NCBI GenBank assembly: GCA_011364925.1
Contig: RDOA01000001.1
Coordinates: 91,997 to 155,996 of the forward strand
Length of the DNA stretch: 64,000 bases
Origin: Promethearchaeota archaeon
GTDB taxonomy: Archaea > Asgardarchaeota > Lokiarchaeia > Sigyniarchaeales > SOKP01
Direction: 5' to 3'
Shown in pieces: positions 45,895-55,425 of this stretch (positions are counted from its first letter, which is position 1; every line of letters begins with the position of its first letter). The position numbers were made by a program, and so were the translations under genes. The notes under the pieces were generated by a model, which saw only the letters and a list, made by a program, of their open reading frames with translations, did not search any database and had not been told where the DNA came from.

Positions 45895-48800
45895 ATGGGA
45901 GAATATATAAACATTAAACTCAATAAAACCGTTGCATTTTGTCTTTTAGGTGTTATTATCTTAATCTTATTTAATTTCTCTCAGATTATTGATAACCTTA
46001 ACTTTAACAATCTTACTTATGGCACTGAAATTGAGAATTACGCAGGAGATATAAAAAGCTCAAGTTATTGGTTTTTAACATCTCCAATTGAAATAAACGA
46101 TCTTGAAGCTAATAATTGGACGTGGGCTGAGGAAGAACCTTGGTTTGGAGGAGGTAATGGTACCCTAAATAATCCTTACATTATTGAAAATGTTACTATA
46201 AATGTTGAGAAAAATTTTGATTTTGGAATAAATATCCAAAACTCAAATAAACATCTTCTAATCAACAATTGTACGGTTTCGAAAGCAAATTTAACAGGAA
46301 TTTTGTTAAGAAATGTAAATAATTCTGTTATAATTAATAACAAGGCTTTTAACAACAGTATTGTAGGAATTGGTCTAGTTAGTAGTAATCTTAATTTGAT
46401 ATTTGGAAATAATATAAGTGGAAATTCTATAGGAGGTATTGGATTAAATACTAGTTATTATAACTCTGTCTTAAATAATACAGTGTTTTCTAACACTGGT
46501 TATGGAATCGGCTTAGAATACTGTGATTATAATACAATTTCTAATAATACAGCAACCTTCAACGGAGAACAAGGGATTGGTTTGCTGAACTGTAAAAATA
46601 TTACGGTTTCAAGAAACAATGCGAGCTTTAATTCATTAGCAGGTATAGGAATCAGTTTTTGTAATAATAGCTCAATTAAACATAATATTGTAGATTCAAA
46701 CATTGGTTCTGGTATAAGTTTCGGTACCTGTAGTTTTACTTCAATATTAGATAATACAATATTGTCCAACGCTGGGTCTGGAATAGATATCGGGAATTCT
46801 GATCGCAATACAATTTCAAATAATGTAATAAATACTAATCGTAATGACGGGATAATTATTGTTGATTGTAATTATAACACATTTTCTAATAATGCTATTA
46901 ATAATAATCGTGATCAAGGGATGAATATCAGAACTTGTAATTTTAATACTCTTTCGAGCAATGCAATTAATAATAATCGTGATTTAGGGATTGGATTATG
47001 GAATTGCTTACATAACATCGTTTCGGGGAATGATGCAAACGGTAATGGTGATAGTGGAATATCTTTAGAAGCATGCAGTATTTCCTCTATTACGGGAAAT
47101 ACTGCAAATGTAAATGACCTTAATGGGATCTATATGTACAATTGCTTTATTACTAACATCTCAGTAAATACCATAGTAAGTAATCCTCAATATGGAATAG
47201 GTCTGTGGTATAGCGATAATATTGATATCTCGGAAAATTTAGTAGAAGATAATGGATGGGCAATATTTTTACAGTATTGTAATGAGAATAATATTATTGA
47301 AAACGATGTAATAGAAAGTGATAATTTAGGTATAGCACTTTGGTTCAGCGATAACAATATTATTACAGGAAATTATTTAGACAACAACGACTATTATGGT
47401 ATTTATCTAGTACGGAGCCATATCAACAGTATTACAAGCAACTCCATTAATAACGATCATAATGGAATCTATTTAGAATCAAGCACTATAAATACTATCC
47501 TAACAAATACAATTACAAACAATTATAACGGGATTTATCTAGTAAGCGGTCAAAGCAATAGTATTGTAGGTAACTCCATTAATGCCAATCATAATGGGAT
47601 TTATTTAGAACTTAGCGATAGTAATACTATCCAGTCAAATACAATTACTAACAACCAATATGGGATATATCTCTTTTCAAGTTATTCCAATTTTGTTTCA
47701 AATAATATATTTGACAGTAATGTCGTAGATATTTTTGATTCAGAAGAAGGCAATGGCGGGTATCCAAACGATGGTGATTTAAATCCTTTCATAATAATTG
47801 GTATTGTCTTAGCGATAATTGCTATCGTTATCGTAGCCAGTTTCGTTATCAAAAGTAGAAGATCTTCGAAAATTAAAGGTACTTCAGTAAGCAAACCTAA
47901 AATTGGACCTCAAACACAAGCAGAATTTAAAAAACCTCAACCAGAATTGAGATTAATCCCCCCATCAAAGCAAGTAGAGGAAGAAGATGAAGTTGAAGTC
48001 CTTCCACAAGAGATTATACCCAAAGAGGAAGAGATCATAGAAGAAGAAGTTATTGCTCCTATCGAAGAAATACCCGAAGAGGAACAAGTCTTAGAAGAGG
48101 AAATTATCGAATCTCTAGAAGAAATACCTAAAGGGGAAGAAATTGTAGAAGAAGAGGTTATTGCTCCTATCGAAGAAATACCCGAAGAGGAACAAGTCGT
48201 AGAAGAGGAAATTATCGAACCTTTAGAAGAAATACCTAAAGGGGAAGAAATTGTAGAAGAAGAGGTTATTACTCCTTTCGAAGAAATACCTGAAGAGGAA
48301 CAAATCGTAGAAGAAAAAGTAATTGCTTCTATCGAAGAAATACCTGAAGAAAAACAAATCGTAGAAGAGGAAGTTATCGGACCTCTAAAAGAAATACCTA
48401 AAGAGGAAGAAATAGTGGAGGGAAAGGTCATCGCTCCTCCAGAAGAAATGAGTGAAAAGGTAGAAGATGTAGAAGAACAAGTTGTTATCTCTCCTCCTGA
48501 AATAATTAAAAAGCAAAAGCTTGCTGCAACAGAGGGAATTAAATTCAAAGCTCCTGATACTATTGAAAAAATTCTACTCTTAAAAACTCTAAGTGGACAT
48601 CTATTAGGAGTCACATCTGTAGCGATTTCTCCATATGGGGAGTTAATCGTGAGTGGTTCGAAAGATAAAACGATCAGATTATGGGAGTTACCCTCAGGTA
48701 ATCTTGTGAGAATCCTTAGAGGACACAGCAAAAACGTTACTTCCGTTACTATATCACCAGATGAAAAATACATAATTAGTGGCTCAAACGATAAATCTAT

Positions 48801-49452
48801 CAAAGTTTGGGAATTAGATACTGGAAAACTCATCCATACTCTCAAGGGACATACCTTTTACGTACTATCCGTTGCTATTTCTCCTGACGGGAGATATATT
48901 GCGAGTGGCTCATTCGACAGGACTATTAAAATTTGGGAATTATCAACTGGAAAACTTGTGAGGACGATTGATGGGCATCAGAAGGAAATAAATTCGATTA
49001 CGATATCCTCTGATAATAAGTATCTCGTAAGTGGATCAGCCGATAAGACTATAAAAATCTGGGATTTTCCTAGTGGGGAGTTATTTAAAACTATTCATGG
49101 TTCAAATAGGCCAGTGACTTCAGTTGCGTTTTCTTCAGATGAAAAATATGTAATTAGTAGTTCTAGAGACAAATCTATTAAAGTGTGGGAAGTTACATCA
49201 GGAAATCTTGTAAGAACTTTGGAAGGGCATGCGTTCTTTGTGCTATCTATAATACTTTCTCCCAACGATAAATATTTAGTCAGTGGCTCATTTGATAGGC
49301 AAGTTAAGGTTTGGGATTTTTTAACTGGAAGTGTGATTGAAACGCTTAAAAAGCACAAAAAAGAGGTTAATTCCGTGGCTTTCTCTCCAGACTATAAATA
49401 CATCGTTAGTGGTTCTTCTGATAATAAGATTAATATCTGGGAAATCCATTAA
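45895..49452 (+). CDS. Extracellular beta-helix, TM, cytoplasmic WD40 propeller protein
   Basis: A 1185-residue membrane protein with an unusual order of domains. An N-terminal signal/TM segment (VAFCLLGVIILILFNFSQII) leads to a NosD-type right-handed parallel beta-helix (about residues 85-610) with many 'GI.L..C..N.I..N' coils and N-glycosylation sites. A single TM helix (IIIGIVLAIIAIVIVASFVI, near 630-655) and basic residues follow, then an acidic Glu/Pro/Ile repeat linker (about 690-880) and seven WD40 blades (about 895-1185) with SGS.DK.IK.WEL. The topology places the beta-helix outside and the propeller inside. It could sense surface glycans and recruit cytoplasmic partners, which is inference. 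It has no operon partner. Confidence 0.9.
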   Translation: MGEYINIKLNKTVAFCLLGVIILILFNFSQIIDNLNFNNLTYGTEIENYAGDIKSSSYWFLTSPIEINDLEANNWTWAEEEPWFGGGNGTLNNPYIIENVTINVEKNFDFGINIQNSNKHLLINNCTVSKANLTGILLRNVNNSVIINNKAFNNSIVGIGLVSSNLNLIFGNNISGNSIGGIGLNTSYYNSVLNNTVFSNTGYGIGLEYCDYNTISNNTATFNGEQGIGLLNCKNITVSRNNASFNSLAGIGISFCNNSSIKHNIVDSNIGSGISFGTCSFTSILDNTILSNAGSGIDIGNSDRNTISNNVINTNRNDGIIIVDCNYNTFSNNAINNNRDQGMNIRTCNFNTLSSNAINNNRDLGIGLWNCLHNIVSGNDANGNGDSGISLEACSISSITGNTANVNDLNGIYMYNCFITNISVNTIVSNPQYGIGLWYSDNIDISENLVEDNGWAIFLQYCNENNIIENDVIESDNLGIALWFSDNNIITGNYLDNNDYYGIYLVRSHINSITSNSINNDHNGIYLESSTINTILTNTITNNYNGIYLVSGQSNSIVGNSINANHNGIYLELSDSNTIQSNTITNNQYGIYLFSSYSNFVSNNIFDSNVVDIFDSEEGNGGYPNDGDLNPFIIIGIVLAIIAIVIVASFVIKSRRSSKIKGTSVSKPKIGPQTQAEFKKPQPELRLIPPSKQVEEEDEVEVLPQEIIPKEEEIIEEEVIAPIEEIPEEEQVLEEEIIESLEEIPKGEEIVEEEVIAPIEEIPEEEQVVEEEIIEPLEEIPKGEEIVEEEVITPFEEIPEEEQIVEEKVIASIEEIPEEKQIVEEEVIGPLKEIPKEEEIVEGKVIAPPEEMSEKVEDVEEQVVISPPEIIKKQKLAATEGIKFKAPDTIEKILLLKTLSGHLLGVTSVAISPYGELIVSGSKDKTIRLWELPSGNLVRILRGHSKNVTSVTISPDEKYIISGSNDKSIKVWELDTGKLIHTLKGHTFYVLSVAISPDGRYIASGSFDRTIKIWELSTGKLVRTIDGHQKEINSITISSDNKYLVSGSADKTIKIWDFPSGELFKTIHGSNRPVTSVAFSSDEKYVISSSRDKSIKVWEVTSGNLVRTLEGHAFFVLSIILSPNDKYLVSGSFDRQVKVWDFLTGSVIETLKKHKKEVNSVAFSPDYKYIVSGSSDNKINIWEIH
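48010..48460 (+). repeat. Acidic linker repeat, 20/40-residue period
   Basis: DNA coding for EEIPEEEQVVEEEIIEPLEEIPKG-like units repeats with a period of about 120 bp, with 60-bp half-units. It forms the highly acidic spacer between the TM helix and the WD40 domain. Confidence 0.8.
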
Positions 49453-49583
49453 CTATACTTGCAAACTTTTAACCATTAAAAAAAGGAATTCATGCTCTAC
49501 TCTTTTAATTGTTAACCTAAAAAGTTATTAGTTGTTAATTATTGTATAATCACAAGTATCAAATATAATCTAGAGATAGTAGC

Positions 49584-49838
49584 ATGTCTGAAGAACCCGA
49601 ATTTCCACCGCTTCCAGATATAGGAGAGATCCTCGATAGGAAAGATCGCTTTATACCAAAGAAGACAACGGTATTAAAATGTAAGGAATGTAAATCTAAG
49701 TACACTCGCGAGTTTATAATTGGTGATTATGTTTTTAAAAAAATTGACGACGAAGAATGCAAAGAATGCCACCGGACTAGAACGCTTTCTGTTGACGAGA
49801 TTTATTCAGAATGGATTGATCCAAAAAAGAATAAATAA
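49584..49838 (+). CDS. Small zinc-ribbon protein
   Basis: An 84-residue protein with two CxxC pairs (LKCKECKSKYTREF and EECKECHRTRTL), which would bind one zinc ion as a ribbon. The N-terminus is acidic and Pro-rich. It lies downstream of the WD40 protein on the same strand, with a gap of about 130 bases. Partners and function are unknown. Confidence 0.78.
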   Translation: MSEEPEFPPLPDIGEILDRKDRFIPKKTTVLKCKECKSKYTREFIIGDYVFKKIDDEECKECHRTRTLSVDEIYSEWIDPKKNK

Positions 49839-49855
49839 AGATTTTTATTAATTTT

Positions 49856-50494
49856 TTAGCTTCTTGTTCGCATTCTATTTATCGCAATATATACGCATCC
49901 TAAACCTACACCCGTTGCCATTATAATTGAGACAAACATCGTAACTCCAATAATGCCAAGTGCGTTTATATCAAAGAAGTAATATATGTAATCACCGGTG
50001 AAGGCACCATATATAAAAACAAACACTAAATAACAAACGGGATAAATACAAATCCAATAGAGCAGATATCTCCATTTATATCTCGATTTATTTTCTGTTA
50101 ACACCCAATCAACAATGAACGCGATTGGAGCGATATAATGGAACACGATATTACTAAATGCTGCCCATCCGGTGGGGTGGTAGAACGGAGACAATAGAAT
50201 TGCAAAGAAAATAAATGTTATAGAGATGTAAGCGGTAAAAGCACCTTTAAGAAGTCCTGTAATCTTTTCGAGAGATTTTGGCTTATTGTACCATATAATT
50301 GCTAAAGTATACCATATAACAACCATGAAGTTTGATTGTATTGTGAAAGCTCTAAAACCATAAAACCATTCGTAAAAAGGGCCATAAAAAAGACCATAAA
50401 TTACTATACCAGCTATAATTGTAAACCAACTTAGTCCAGCAAAAATGATACGATAAATTAAAACAGTCTTATTTGATAGATCAAAATCTTTCAT
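49856..50494 (-). CDS. Pr6Pr-like six-TM membrane protein
   Basis: About six TM helices in 212 residues. FTIQSNFMVVIWYTLAI, HPTGWAAFSNIVFHYIAPIAFIVDWVL and a C-terminal hydrophobic region match the order of conserved features in Pr6Pr-type membrane proteins, whose activity is unknown. It converges on the zinc-ribbon gene and is the next gene after meaB on the same strand, but about 115 bases downstream of a separate start region. Confidence 0.7.
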   Translation of the reverse strand: MKDFDLSNKTVLIYRIIFAGLSWFTIIAGIVIYGLFYGPFYEWFYGFRAFTIQSNFMVVIWYTLAIIWYNKPKSLEKITGLLKGAFTAYISITFIFFAILLSPFYHPTGWAAFSNIVFHYIAPIAFIVDWVLTENKSRYKWRYLLYWICIYPVCYLVFVFIYGAFTGDYIYYFFDINALGIIGVTMFVSIIMATGVGLGCVYIAINRMRTRS

Positions 50495-50608
50495 TTTTTA
50501 AACACTATAATTCATTATTTTAGATTAGATAATTATGCGTTTTGAAAGTATAGTATAATAAATAATTATTTCTATTTTGAATCCTAGAAAATGTATCCAA
50601 TAAAATAA

Positions 50609-51601
50609 TTATTCTATACCTAATAATTTTACTATTAAATTCGCCATAGAATACGGATCAAGGTTTTTATCCATAACTAATCGTATATACTCATCAATGG
50701 TAGGATTGGAATGAATCAATCTTTCTACTTTTTTAGTGATTTTGTGTTTTAGAATTTGTAATGTTTCGCTTTTAATCCGATTTATCTGGTAATTCACTAA
50801 TACTCCGGAATCTCGTAGAAACTCTCTATGCTTATCGATTAGTTCCATCATTTGTTCAAAATTCTCTCCAGTTTTCGAGTTAACTTTAATGATTTCGGGA
50901 GTCCAATTCGACTTAAGCAGTTTATTTACTTCGTGGTTGTTTGATTCGTATTTAAAGTTTGTTTTCAATTCAAGCATCTGCATAATCTCAGCAACTTTTT
51001 TATCAGCACCGTCTAAATCCATTTTATTTACTACAAAAATATCTGTAATTTCCATGATCCCGGCTTTAATGGCTTGAATGTCATCGCCTAATCCAGGTAC
51101 TAAAAGTACAATTACAGTCTGAGCTGATTTAAAGATATCGACTTCAGATTGTCCGACTCCCACAGTTTCTATGATAATAATATCACAACCGTATGCGTCC
51201 AAGATTTTTACAGCATCTTCTGTAGCTCTAGCCAATCCCCCTAATTGTCCTCTGTTTGCCATGCTACGGATAAAGACATTCCTTAGTGAAAAATTATCCT
51301 TCATGCGAATCCTATCCCCTAGTAATGCACCACCTGAAATTGGGCTAGTAGGGTCGACACAGACAATCCCTACTTTCTTTCCTTGTTCCGAAAAAAACTT
51401 AGTCAAAGTAGAGATGAATGTTGATTTCCCACTCCCGGGAGCTCCTGTAATGCCTAAAATATACGCATTCCCAGTGTAACTATAGATTGCATTGATGATT
51501 GTCTCTGCAGCTTCAATATCGTTTTCTGCTAAAGTGATAAGCCTAGCAGCTGCTCTAGAATTTCCATTAAGTAGTTTTTCGATTAAATCAGAATAAGCCA
51601 T
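50609..51601 (-). CDS. meaB: Methylmalonyl-CoA mutase-associated GTPase MeaB
   Basis: A G3E-family GTPase that loads and protects adenosylcobalamin-dependent methylmalonyl-CoA mutase. GITGAPGSGKST (near residue 52) is the P-loop, VCVDPTSPISGGALLGDRIRM is the switch region, IIIETVGVGQSEVD the Walker B region and VVNKMDLDGA the base-specificity motif. It is the third gene of an operon, six bases after the B12-binding subunit. Confidence 0.95.
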   Translation of the reverse strand: MAYSDLIEKLLNGNSRAAARLITLAENDIEAAETIINAIYSYTGNAYILGITGAPGSGKSTFISTLTKFFSEQGKKVGIVCVDPTSPISGGALLGDRIRMKDNFSLRNVFIRSMANRGQLGGLARATEDAVKILDAYGCDIIIIETVGVGQSEVDIFKSAQTVIVLLVPGLGDDIQAIKAGIMEITDIFVVNKMDLDGADKKVAEIMQMLELKTNFKYESNNHEVNKLLKSNWTPEIIKVNSKTGENFEQMMELIDKHREFLRDSGVLVNYQINRIKSETLQILKHKITKKVERLIHSNPTIDEYIRLVMDKNLDPYSMANLIVKLLGIE

Positions 51602-51607
51602 TATTCG

Positions 51608-52009
51608 CTATCTTTTTAAATTGTTTTTTACAAACTCTACAATCGTTTTCAGTTCTGTACCTGGTCCGTAAAATCCTTTTAATCCGTGTTCTTCTAAAAA
51701 TGGTTTGTCTTCGTCAGGTATAATACCACCAACACTTACAAGAACATCATCTATGCCATTTTCCTTGAGTTTTTCCATTATAACCGGACATAACGCTTTA
51801 TGAGCACCTGATAACATGCTTAGCATAACCGCATCTGGATCTTCCTGAAGAACGGTTTGCACGATCATATCAGGGGTCTGGTGCAATCCCGTGTAGATGA
51901 CCTCCATACCCGCGTCTCTTAGTGCTCTAGCAAGGACTTTTGCCCCACGATCGTGCCCATCTAATCCCGGTTTACACACTAATACTTTTATCTTTCTATT
52001 CTCTGTCAT
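51608..52009 (-). CDS. Methylmalonyl-CoA mutase, B12-binding (small) subunit
   Basis: The 133-residue cobalamin-binding subunit of a split mutase. DGHDRGAKVLARALRDAGMEVIYTG contains the DxHxxG motif whose His binds cobalt from below, and VSVGGIIPDED and GPGT complete the nucleotide-tail pocket. Archaeal mutases often have this domain as a separate gene. It lies 14 bases after the large subunit and 6 before meaB. Confidence 0.95.
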   Translation of the reverse strand: MTENRKIKVLVCKPGLDGHDRGAKVLARALRDAGMEVIYTGLHQTPDMIVQTVLQEDPDAVMLSMLSGAHKALCPVIMEKLKENGIDDVLVSVGGIIPDEDKPFLEEHGLKGFYGPGTELKTIVEFVKNNLKR

Positions 52010-52023
52010 AATATTGACCTAAC

Positions 52024-53658
52024 TTAAAATATTGAATCTTCTCTATATTCTCCAAATACTTCTTTTAAGGCAGCCATCACTTCACCAATTGATGCGTATT
52101 CTCTTATAGCATCCATAATATATGGCATTAAGTTTTCAGTGCCATTAGCAGCTCGTTTCAAGTTTTCCAGTTTTTCTTGAACTAGAGTGTTATTTCTTTG
52201 AGTCTTTACCGAATGTAAAAGCTCAACTTGTTCTTTAGTAACCTTCTCGTCAATTTTAAGTAAAGGAGTAGCGCACGGTTCTCTTAGTTGAAAATCGTTT
52301 ACACCAACAATAATGCGATCCTTGTTCTCAATTTCTCTTTGATACTTATAGGATGCGTTTGCGATTTCTTTTTGAAAAAAGTTAGCTTTTATAGAAGGGA
52401 TCACTCCTCCTAGTGCTTCTATCTTATCGAAGTATGCTTCAGCTTCTTCCTCCATTTTATTTGTAAGCCACTCAACATAATACGATCCTGCAAGAGGATC
52501 CACAGTATCAGCAACACCCGATTCTTGTGCGATAATTTGTTGCGTTCGCACCGCGATTTTAGCTGCTTTTTCGGTTGGTAAGCATAACGCTTCATCGAAA
52601 GAGTTAGTATGGAGTGATTGAGTTCCTCCTAATACAGCAGCTAAACCTTGTAATGTAACCCTAGCAATATTGTTTTCTGGTTCTTGTGCAGTTAACGATA
52701 CTCCGGCAGTTTGCGTGTGAAAGCGTAACCTCATCGATTCTTTCTTCTTTGCTCCATATTTATTTTTCATCCGCTTAGCCCATATGCGACGAGCTGCCCT
52801 ATATTTACAAATTTCTTCAAAGAAATTATTGTGAGAATTAAAAAAGAAAGAAAGTCTTGGAGCGAAATCATCTACATTTAAACCCCGCTCCATTGCGGCT
52901 TCCACGTAGGCAAAACCATCGGCTAACGTAAAAGCGAGTTCTTGAACTGCTGTAGAACCAGCTTCTCGGATGTGATAACCTGAAATCGAAATGGTGTACC
53001 ATTGCGGAACATATTTGGTACAATATTCGATTGTGTCAATTATTAATCGCATAGACGGTTCAGGTGGAAAAATCCAAGATTTCTGCGCTATATATTCCTT
53101 GAGGATATCATTCTGAATCGTTCCTCTTAATTGATCCGCGGAATGTCCTTGCTTCTCAGCTGTTACTACATACATGGCCAATAATATAGATGCGGGAGCG
53201 TTTATCGTCATTGATGTTGAGATTTTTGATAGATCGATACCGTTAAATAGTGTTTCCATGTCTTTTAAAGTATCAATTGAGACTCCCTCTTTGCCAACTT
53301 CGCCTAAAGACTTTTCATCGTCAGCTTCGTAACCATAAATTGTGTGTAAACTAAACGCTACACTTAAGCCCGTTGTTCCATGCTCCATTAAAAATTTATA
53401 CCTCTGATTAGTCTGTTCAGCAGTTCCGAAGCCTGCAAATTGTCTCATTGTCCACAATCGACCGCGATACATGTTTGGATAAGCACCCCGGGTGAAGGGG
53501 TATTTACCAGGTTCGCCTAGATCCATAGTATAGTTAAAATCTTTTATGTCTTCGGGAGTATATAACCTTTTGATTTCAATATTGGATAAATTTGTAAATT
53601 CTTTTTTCCTTTCTCCTTTAGAGGGTCTTAATGTTTTACTTTCATCAATTTCAGTCAT
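52024..53658 (-). CDS. Methylmalonyl-CoA mutase, large (catalytic) subunit
   Basis: The substrate-binding TIM-barrel subunit (544 residues). With the small subunit it interconverts (R)-methylmalonyl-CoA and succinyl-CoA. YPFTRGAYPNMYRGRLWTMRQFAGFGTAEQTN binds the CoA ester and is highly conserved, and QSLHTNSFDEALCLPTEKAAKIAVRTQQII is another family hallmark. It heads the operon mutase large, mutase small, meaB. Epimerase and propionyl-CoA carboxylase genes are not in the window. The operon would link propionyl-CoA or odd-chain metabolism to the citric acid cycle. Confidence 0.96.
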   Translation of the reverse strand: MTEIDESKTLRPSKGERKKEFTNLSNIEIKRLYTPEDIKDFNYTMDLGEPGKYPFTRGAYPNMYRGRLWTMRQFAGFGTAEQTNQRYKFLMEHGTTGLSVAFSLHTIYGYEADDEKSLGEVGKEGVSIDTLKDMETLFNGIDLSKISTSMTINAPASILLAMYVVTAEKQGHSADQLRGTIQNDILKEYIAQKSWIFPPEPSMRLIIDTIEYCTKYVPQWYTISISGYHIREAGSTAVQELAFTLADGFAYVEAAMERGLNVDDFAPRLSFFFNSHNNFFEEICKYRAARRIWAKRMKNKYGAKKKESMRLRFHTQTAGVSLTAQEPENNIARVTLQGLAAVLGGTQSLHTNSFDEALCLPTEKAAKIAVRTQQIIAQESGVADTVDPLAGSYYVEWLTNKMEEEAEAYFDKIEALGGVIPSIKANFFQKEIANASYKYQREIENKDRIIVGVNDFQLREPCATPLLKIDEKVTKEQVELLHSVKTQRNNTLVQEKLENLKRAANGTENLMPYIMDAIREYASIGEVMAALKEVFGEYREDSIF

Positions 53659-53934
53659 ACATAATACACCAAATAATGGGAATAAAATGCCACTTTACTC
53701 TATTATCTTGCTTTCCTTACTTCTTGATAAGGAATTAGAATTATTAATTTTTACTTTAATATGTAAAATTGTTTATTTTTTTTTAAAACTGGTCATTGAA
53801 TTCGATAGTATAAACTACATTTATCGAAAGCGTTTGAAGATTCGAGCTAAAATAATATCATCACAATTTTGTATTAAAACTTAAAAAGTTTTTATAAAGA
53901 GTGTGAGTTATAAATAATATCTAAAAGGTGAAAG

Positions 53935-55395
53935 ATTGTTAAAATAGCTTTAGTAAATCCCGGACCCGGAGAAATTTTAGAGAAGGGCCGAATTGTAGCT
54001 AACGCAGATCATATATATCCTCCTTTAGGAATTTGTTATTTAAGTTCCATTTTAAAAAAGGAGAATTATCATGTTGATATAGTAGATCAAGCTGGGAAAG
54101 GATTCAATTTAAACCAAATAGTTAATTGGATTAAAAAGAAGGATCCAGATATCTTAGGATTCTCAACTTTAACTGCTTCAGGATCAGGAATTAGTGCAGC
54201 CTTAACCGCTATCGAGGTAAAGAAATGGAATCCTAACATTAAAATTGTGTTTGGTAATCGTCACGTAAACCATAACGATCTTAGAGTGTTAAATAAATAT
54301 CCCGAAGTTGATCTATGTGTAAGGGGTGAAGGAGAACATACTTTTATGGAGTTAGTGAAAGCTTTAGAAAAAAATTCACCATTAGAAAATATAAAAGGTT
54401 TAACCTACCGAGATAATGGGAGAATAAAGCGAAACGACGATCGCCCATTAATTAAGGATCTTGACAGCATACCGTTTCCAGACAGAAAAGCTTTAAATTT
54501 AGAATACACAGGGAGCTTTGGTGGTTTAGAGTTTGCTCCTAAGGGATTTACTTCAATGATTTCTTCTCGAGGGTGTCCTTACCACTGTACCTTTTGCTGG
54601 GGAATTCGAAGCGTTGGCTTCAGAACGCGATCAGTAGAGAACATATTGGAGGAAATTTTATTATTAGAAAGCGAAGGATATCAATACGTAAATTTTGTTG
54701 ACGATAACTTTACTGTTTCGAAAAAAAGAGTGATAAACCTCTGTAATTTAATGCGAAAAAATAAGGTAGACATTGATTGGATTTGCGAAGGAAGAGTTAA
54801 TCAAGTATCTAACGAAATGCTCCATGAAATGCAGAGATCAAATTGTAGAATTATGTTTTATGGAATAGAAAGTGCGAATCAGAGAATTCTCGATTATTAT
54901 AAAAAGAATATAACACCGTATCAATCAATTCTCGCGGTGAAAAAAACTAGGAGAGCAAAAATTCCATTTATATTAGGTTCTTTTATTGTTGGTGCTCCCG
55001 GTGAAACATTTTTAGAGATATATAATACTTTAAAGTTCGCTCAAAAACTTGAAATCGACTTTCCAGTTTTTAATCTTCTTGGAACAATGCCTGGAACCGA
55101 TATTTGGGACGAGATGGTTGCAAAGAATATTCTTGATGTAGATAAATATTGGGAGGAAGGAGTTCATATCCCAGATATAGATCCTGATGGAGTTCCCACA
55201 GATAAAATCTCAAATTTAATTTTAGTAATGCTAAAACAGTTTTTTATGAACCCAAAGTACATACTAAAAGCGTTATATAGAAGCGTTACGAGTTATTACA
55301 AAATTATGACGGTATTTAATATCCTAATCCAGAACACGAAGAATTTTGAAGAGTTCCATGGGTTAAGATCGTTTTGGAACCCAGAAAATGTTTAA
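53935..55395 (+). CDS. B12-binding radical SAM protein with apparent ATT start
   Basis: The track begins this protein at GTG 54247, but the frame is open back to TGA at 53929-53931 and encodes a full N-terminal cobalamin-binding domain (VKIALVNPGPGEILEKG, then DPDILGFSTLTASGSGISAA). The only credible start is ATT at 53935, three bases after AAAAGGTGA. The radical SAM core has SSRGCPYHCTFCW (CxxxCxxC), and GEGEHTFMELV and RDNGRIKRNDDRPLIKDLD are shared with its neighbours. Such enzymes often methylate or rearrange unreactive carbons in lipids or cofactors. Substrate unknown. If the ATT is not used, the N-terminal domain would be lost. Confidence 0.85.
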   Translation: MVKIALVNPGPGEILEKGRIVANADHIYPPLGICYLSSILKKENYHVDIVDQAGKGFNLNQIVNWIKKKDPDILGFSTLTASGSGISAALTAIEVKKWNPNIKIVFGNRHVNHNDLRVLNKYPEVDLCVRGEGEHTFMELVKALEKNSPLENIKGLTYRDNGRIKRNDDRPLIKDLDSIPFPDRKALNLEYTGSFGGLEFAPKGFTSMISSRGCPYHCTFCWGIRSVGFRTRSVENILEEILLLESEGYQYVNFVDDNFTVSKKRVINLCNLMRKNKVDIDWICEGRVNQVSNEMLHEMQRSNCRIMFYGIESANQRILDYYKKNITPYQSILAVKKTRRAKIPFILGSFIVGAPGETFLEIYNTLKFAQKLEIDFPVFNLLGTMPGTDIWDEMVAKNILDVDKYWEEGVHIPDIDPDGVPTDKISNLILVMLKQFFMNPKYILKALYRSVTSYYKIMTVFNILIQNTKNFEEFHGLRSFWNPENV

Positions 55396-55425
55396 AAGTA
55401 TAGATTTTTAATCTAATTAAAATTA

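Noticed and set aside
47937-48845. 302-residue minus-strand ORF
   Set aside because: It is the mirror of the acidic repeat linker and WD40 coding region, giving Ser-rich low complexity with no start signal.
53546-53884. 112-residue plus-strand ORF overlapping the mutase start
   Set aside because: Antisense to the conserved mutase N-terminus and then AT-rich; no ribosome site and no conserved motif.
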